A DNA stretch of 64,000 nucleotides, taken from the NCBI GenBank assembly GCA_963773665.1, contig CAVZBZ010000001.1, forward strand, positions 1,054,001 through 1,118,000. The letters are read 5' to 3'. Below are positions 62,220 through 64,000 of this stretch, in pieces. A model generated the notes under the pieces. That model was not told the origin of the DNA. It worked only from the letters and a program-made list of their open reading frames with translations, and did not search any database. The DNA comes from DATJLY01 sp963773665 (GTDB lineage Bacteria > Pseudomonadota > Alphaproteobacteria > ATCC43930 > CGMCC-115725). Made by a program: the position numbers and the translations under genes. Numbering within the stretch: the first letter of the stretch is position 1; each line of letters starts with the position of its first letter.

Positions 62220-62891
62220 ATGAGCAAGCCGGCGATCTTCTACACGCGAGTCAGCACGAAAGAGCAAGGTAAGAGCGGCTTGGGATTGGACGCGCAAGCT
62301 GCCGCGCTCGCCGCCTTCGCGTCGGGGAATGATTTTGCCATGGTCGCGACCTACAGCGACGTGCAATCCGGCGCGGATAGCGACCGTCCTATGCTGGCGA
62401 AGGCGCTGGCGCATGCGAAGCGGCTGCGCTGCCCGATCTTCGTTGCAAAATTAGATCGCTTGAGCCGTGACGTGCATTTCATTTCGGGGCTGATGGCGAA
62501 GCGGGTCCCGTTCTACTGCGCCGATCTTGGACTCGATGTAGACCCGTTTGTTTTGCATCTATACGCCGCACTAGGAGAGAAAGAGCGGACCATGATCGGG
62601 GAACGGACACGGCGAGCGCTCGCCAGTCTCAAGGCGCGCGGCGTCAAGCTCGGCTTCGCAAATCCAAATCGCGACGATCAAGCGGAAGCCTCGCGCCAAG
62701 GTGCCGAGCGATGCAGCGAGCTTGCCGACGCGCGGGCAACGTCGCTGGCGGCGATCATCGCATCATGCCGCAAAGCCGGATGCGAGACATTGCAAGCGCT
62801 GGCGACTGCGCTCAATGCTCGCGGTGTCAGGAACTCCTCGCGGCGGATCGTGGCATCCGTCGAGTGTTGCTCGCGTGGTGGAGCGGATTGA
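62220..62891 (+). CDS. serine recombinase/resolvase, C-terminus frameshifted
   Basis: Serine-type site-specific recombinase or invertase. N-terminal catalytic domain: AIFYTRVSTKEQGKSGLGLD with the nucleophile Ser in RVSTKEQ, then SGADSDRPMLAKALAHAKRL, KLDRLSRDVHFISGLMAKRV, and ERTMIGERTRRALASLKARG. The DNA-binding end should read GVRTPRGGSWHPSSVARVVE, but one extra A at 62832-62833 shifts the frame and the listed frame ends at 62891. Removing one base extends the gene to 62907 (228 residues). Confidence 0.8.
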   Translation: MSKPAIFYTRVSTKEQGKSGLGLDAQAAALAAFASGNDFAMVATYSDVQSGADSDRPMLAKALAHAKRLRCPIFVAKLDRLSRDVHFISGLMAKRVPFYCADLGLDVDPFVLHLYAALGEKERTMIGERTRRALASLKARGVKLGFANPNRDDQAEASRQGAERCSELADARATSLAAIIASCRKAGCETLQALATALNARGVRNSSRRIVASVECCSRGGAD

Positions 62892-63311
62892 GCGCAGCGC
62901 CGCATAGCGCCAGCACACAAGGCGACCTTCGCAACGGCCGGGCCAACGCTCGGCTGTTTTCGTTTGCGTCTCTGTGCGGCTCTGCATGGTTCGCGAGCCG
63001 TGAAGATCGACGAGCAATCGTCGAAAAGTTTATGGATCGCCTCACGCGGCGCCGGCTGGTGGAATGGCGCACTGGCCGCCGGATTCGACATGCGCGTGCG
63101 GAGCGTGCGGATCGCGTCCACCACCCTCTCAAGTCGATTTAGGACCACGGCGGCAAAGCTCCCCTGCCTCTTGGCGCTAGGCTGGTGATCGCCGGGTTTC
63201 CAGGTCTACCGCTCCCGCCGGGTAGTCACCCCTTTGCGCCAATACATTCCCCATGATCCGGCTCGTCCTAGACCTGATTTCCTATTCGACATGATAAATC
63301 TGCGAAGCGAG

Positions 63312-63363
63312 TAGCGGGCGCGACCGCCAGGGAGCGAGCCGCGAAGCGCGTAAGCGCCCGCTA
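63312..63363. repeat. 10-bp inverted repeat TAGCGGGCGC
   Basis: TAGCGGGCGC at 63312-63321 is exactly complementary to GCGCCCGCTA at 63354-63363 with a 32-base loop. Confidence 0.6.
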
Positions 63364-63364
63364 G

Positions 63365-63498
63365 GGCTTATACCACGGCGTAGTTGACGGCATTGTGACG
63401 TGCTTTTGCCAAATTATCCTCATGGAATAATGACTTACCGACTCCAATACAGCGACTTAGCGACTTCGCGGCACTTCGCGACAGTGACGGTATAAGCC
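63365..63498. repeat. 10-bp inverted repeat GGCTTATACC enclosing an AT-rich segment
   Basis: GGCTTATACC at 63365-63374 is exactly complementary to GGTATAAGCC at 63489-63498. The 114 bases between are AT-rich in part and hold the GCGACTT direct repeats. Confidence 0.6.
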
Positions 63499-63539
63499 AA
63501 TAATATCTTTTAGAATCAATGGATTGTTCGGATTTTTAG

Positions 63540-63562
63540 CCGCGAAGTGATTTGCTTCGCGG
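63540..63562 (+). terminator. stem-loop followed by a T-rich stretch
   Basis: CCGCGAAG (63540-63547), loop TGATTTG, CTTCGCGG (63555-63562), then GGCTGTTTTCTG. Terminator-like on the plus strand, though no obvious gene precedes it. Confidence 0.4.
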
Positions 63563-63622
63563 GGCTGTTTTCTGACACGGCCCGGACTCCGGGCTATAGG
63601 TCCAGGATTTGCCGCGACGGTC

Positions 63623-63970
63623 CTAGATCAGGGCTGCGCATTCCATGCAATCCCGGATCGCCTCGGGCGTCAGGGGTGCGCCGCTACGCGCCAAGTCAGC
63701 GATGGTCCGCGCGAGCGCCCGGACCTGAGGCAAGGTCATGCGGCCGATCTTGTCGGAGCTTGCGGCAAGCGCCGGGGCGTGCCCGGCAACCTTCCCGAGA
63801 AAGGCGCACAGATTGGTCCGCTCTTTCGCCTCCTCGGTTGCTTGACGCCGCGCTTCAATCTCTGCGGGTGATAGCACCGGCTCCGGTCTAGGTGCTGGTG
63901 CTGGTGACGGGGCCGGACCCGGCGGCGCGACCGTGGATATGGGGCGACGTTCCTGCGGCGTGATCTTCAC
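63623..63970 (-). CDS. hypothetical protein, 115 aa
   Basis: Starts with a Pro-rich stretch (PPGPAPSPAPAPRPEPVLSP) then helical: AEIEARRQATEEAKERTNLC followed by KIGRMTLPQVRALARTIADL and PEAIRDCMECAALI. AGGGGAGG precedes GTG 63970, a strong ribosome site. No family recognised. Probably the end of a gene set continuing beyond the right window edge. Confidence 0.6.
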   Translation of the reverse strand: MKITPQERRPISTVAPPGPAPSPAPAPRPEPVLSPAEIEARRQATEEAKERTNLCAFLGKVAGHAPALAASSDKIGRMTLPQVRALARTIADLARSGAPLTPEAIRDCMECAALI

Positions 63971-64000
63971 GGTTGCCTCCCCTTCGTCTGTGACGCGCTC

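Larger units (their letters stand above)
62908..63622. other. noncoding region rich in inverted repeats
   Basis: About 700 bases without a convincing gene. It becomes AT-rich and repeat-rich from about 63,300 (separate entries). Direct repeats GCGACTT (63452 and 63460) and ACTTCGCG (63463 and 63473) are also present. It could hold an origin, an attachment site or control sequence. Confidence 0.45.
53166..64000. mobile_element. integrated mobile element, right end outside the window
   Basis: From about 53.2 kb the sequence becomes visibly less GC-rich and genes are short and mostly unrecognised. It opens with a tyrosine integrase and later holds a serine recombinase, a terminase-small-subunit-like HTH protein and noncoding inverted repeats. 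No tRNA lies at the left border; the nearest structure is an incomplete REP-like repeat. No portal, capsid, large terminase, relaxase or replication gene is recognised inside the window, so the type (satellite, degraded prophage or integrative element) is open. Confidence 0.75.

Noticed and set aside
62678..63148. 156-codon minus-strand frame behind the serine recombinase
   Set aside because: Half of it is antisense to the recombinase and no family is recognised; a real short gene in its first 50 codons cannot be excluded.

Overview
The window is high-GC DNA from an alphaproteobacterium, probably of the Hyphomicrobiales/Rhodospirillales type. I cannot place it more finely from sequence reading alone. 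The grounds are the bolA / J-domain / cobS / cobT neighbourhood, a long-form dCTP deaminase, DUF2889, DUF1178 and DUF2076 proteins, aroK-aroB beside xerD-accA, a PqiABC transport operon, a DcaP-like porin, many GTG starts, and many 4-base stop/start overlaps. I saw no rRNA, tRNA or CRISPR array.

Layout. 0-11.7 kb: a partial ABC ATPase, LysE-type exporter, MscS-type channel, recX, an orphan ABC-2 permease, aldo/keto reductase, metallo-hydrolase, asparaginase and GNAT enzyme, then a divergent sulfur-type module (MFS and metallo-beta-lactamase-fold genes opposite an ArsR-rhodanese regulator, with a 20-bp palindrome between them). 11.7-23.5 kb: cobT, cobS, a J-domain protein, bolA, aroB, aroK, xerD, accA and a response regulator. 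23.5-33.5 kb: an HtrA protease, a non-canonical Nramp transporter behind a Fur-like box, a membrane-protein pseudogene with its middle deleted, secA, a parvulin, argJ, a GrlR-like protein and mutT. 33.5-44 kb: EF-hand/pqiA/pqiB/pqiC, MaoC dehydratase, dcd, methyltransferase, comF, grxC, a nitrilase-family amidase, DUF1178 and pgk. 44.3-49.1 kb: a complete branched-chain amino-acid-type ABC operon (livK-H-M-G-F) interrupted by hairpin repeats. 49.1-53.1 kb: small lipoproteins, a porin, a TPR protein and a DUF559 nuclease-like gene, with several REP-like repeats.

From about 53.2 kb to the right edge the sequence changes character: base composition is visibly more AT-rich, genes are small and mostly unrecognised. 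It opens with a tyrosine integrase and contains a serine recombinase. I read it as an integrated mobile element whose right end lies outside the window. Its core is a compact minus-strand cassette (about 56.9-61.85 kb) of roughly ten short genes, several joined by ATGA overlaps. The cassette starts with a terminase-small-subunit-like HTH protein, and its last gene has a paired 11-bp operator-like palindrome in front of it. This cassette is the best candidate for something undescribed.

A quality warning: five otherwise well-conserved genes (ABC ATPase, dcd, livM, integrase, serine recombinase) are each broken by exactly one extra base. The uniform +1 pattern suggests insertion-type sequencing errors rather than five real mutations.
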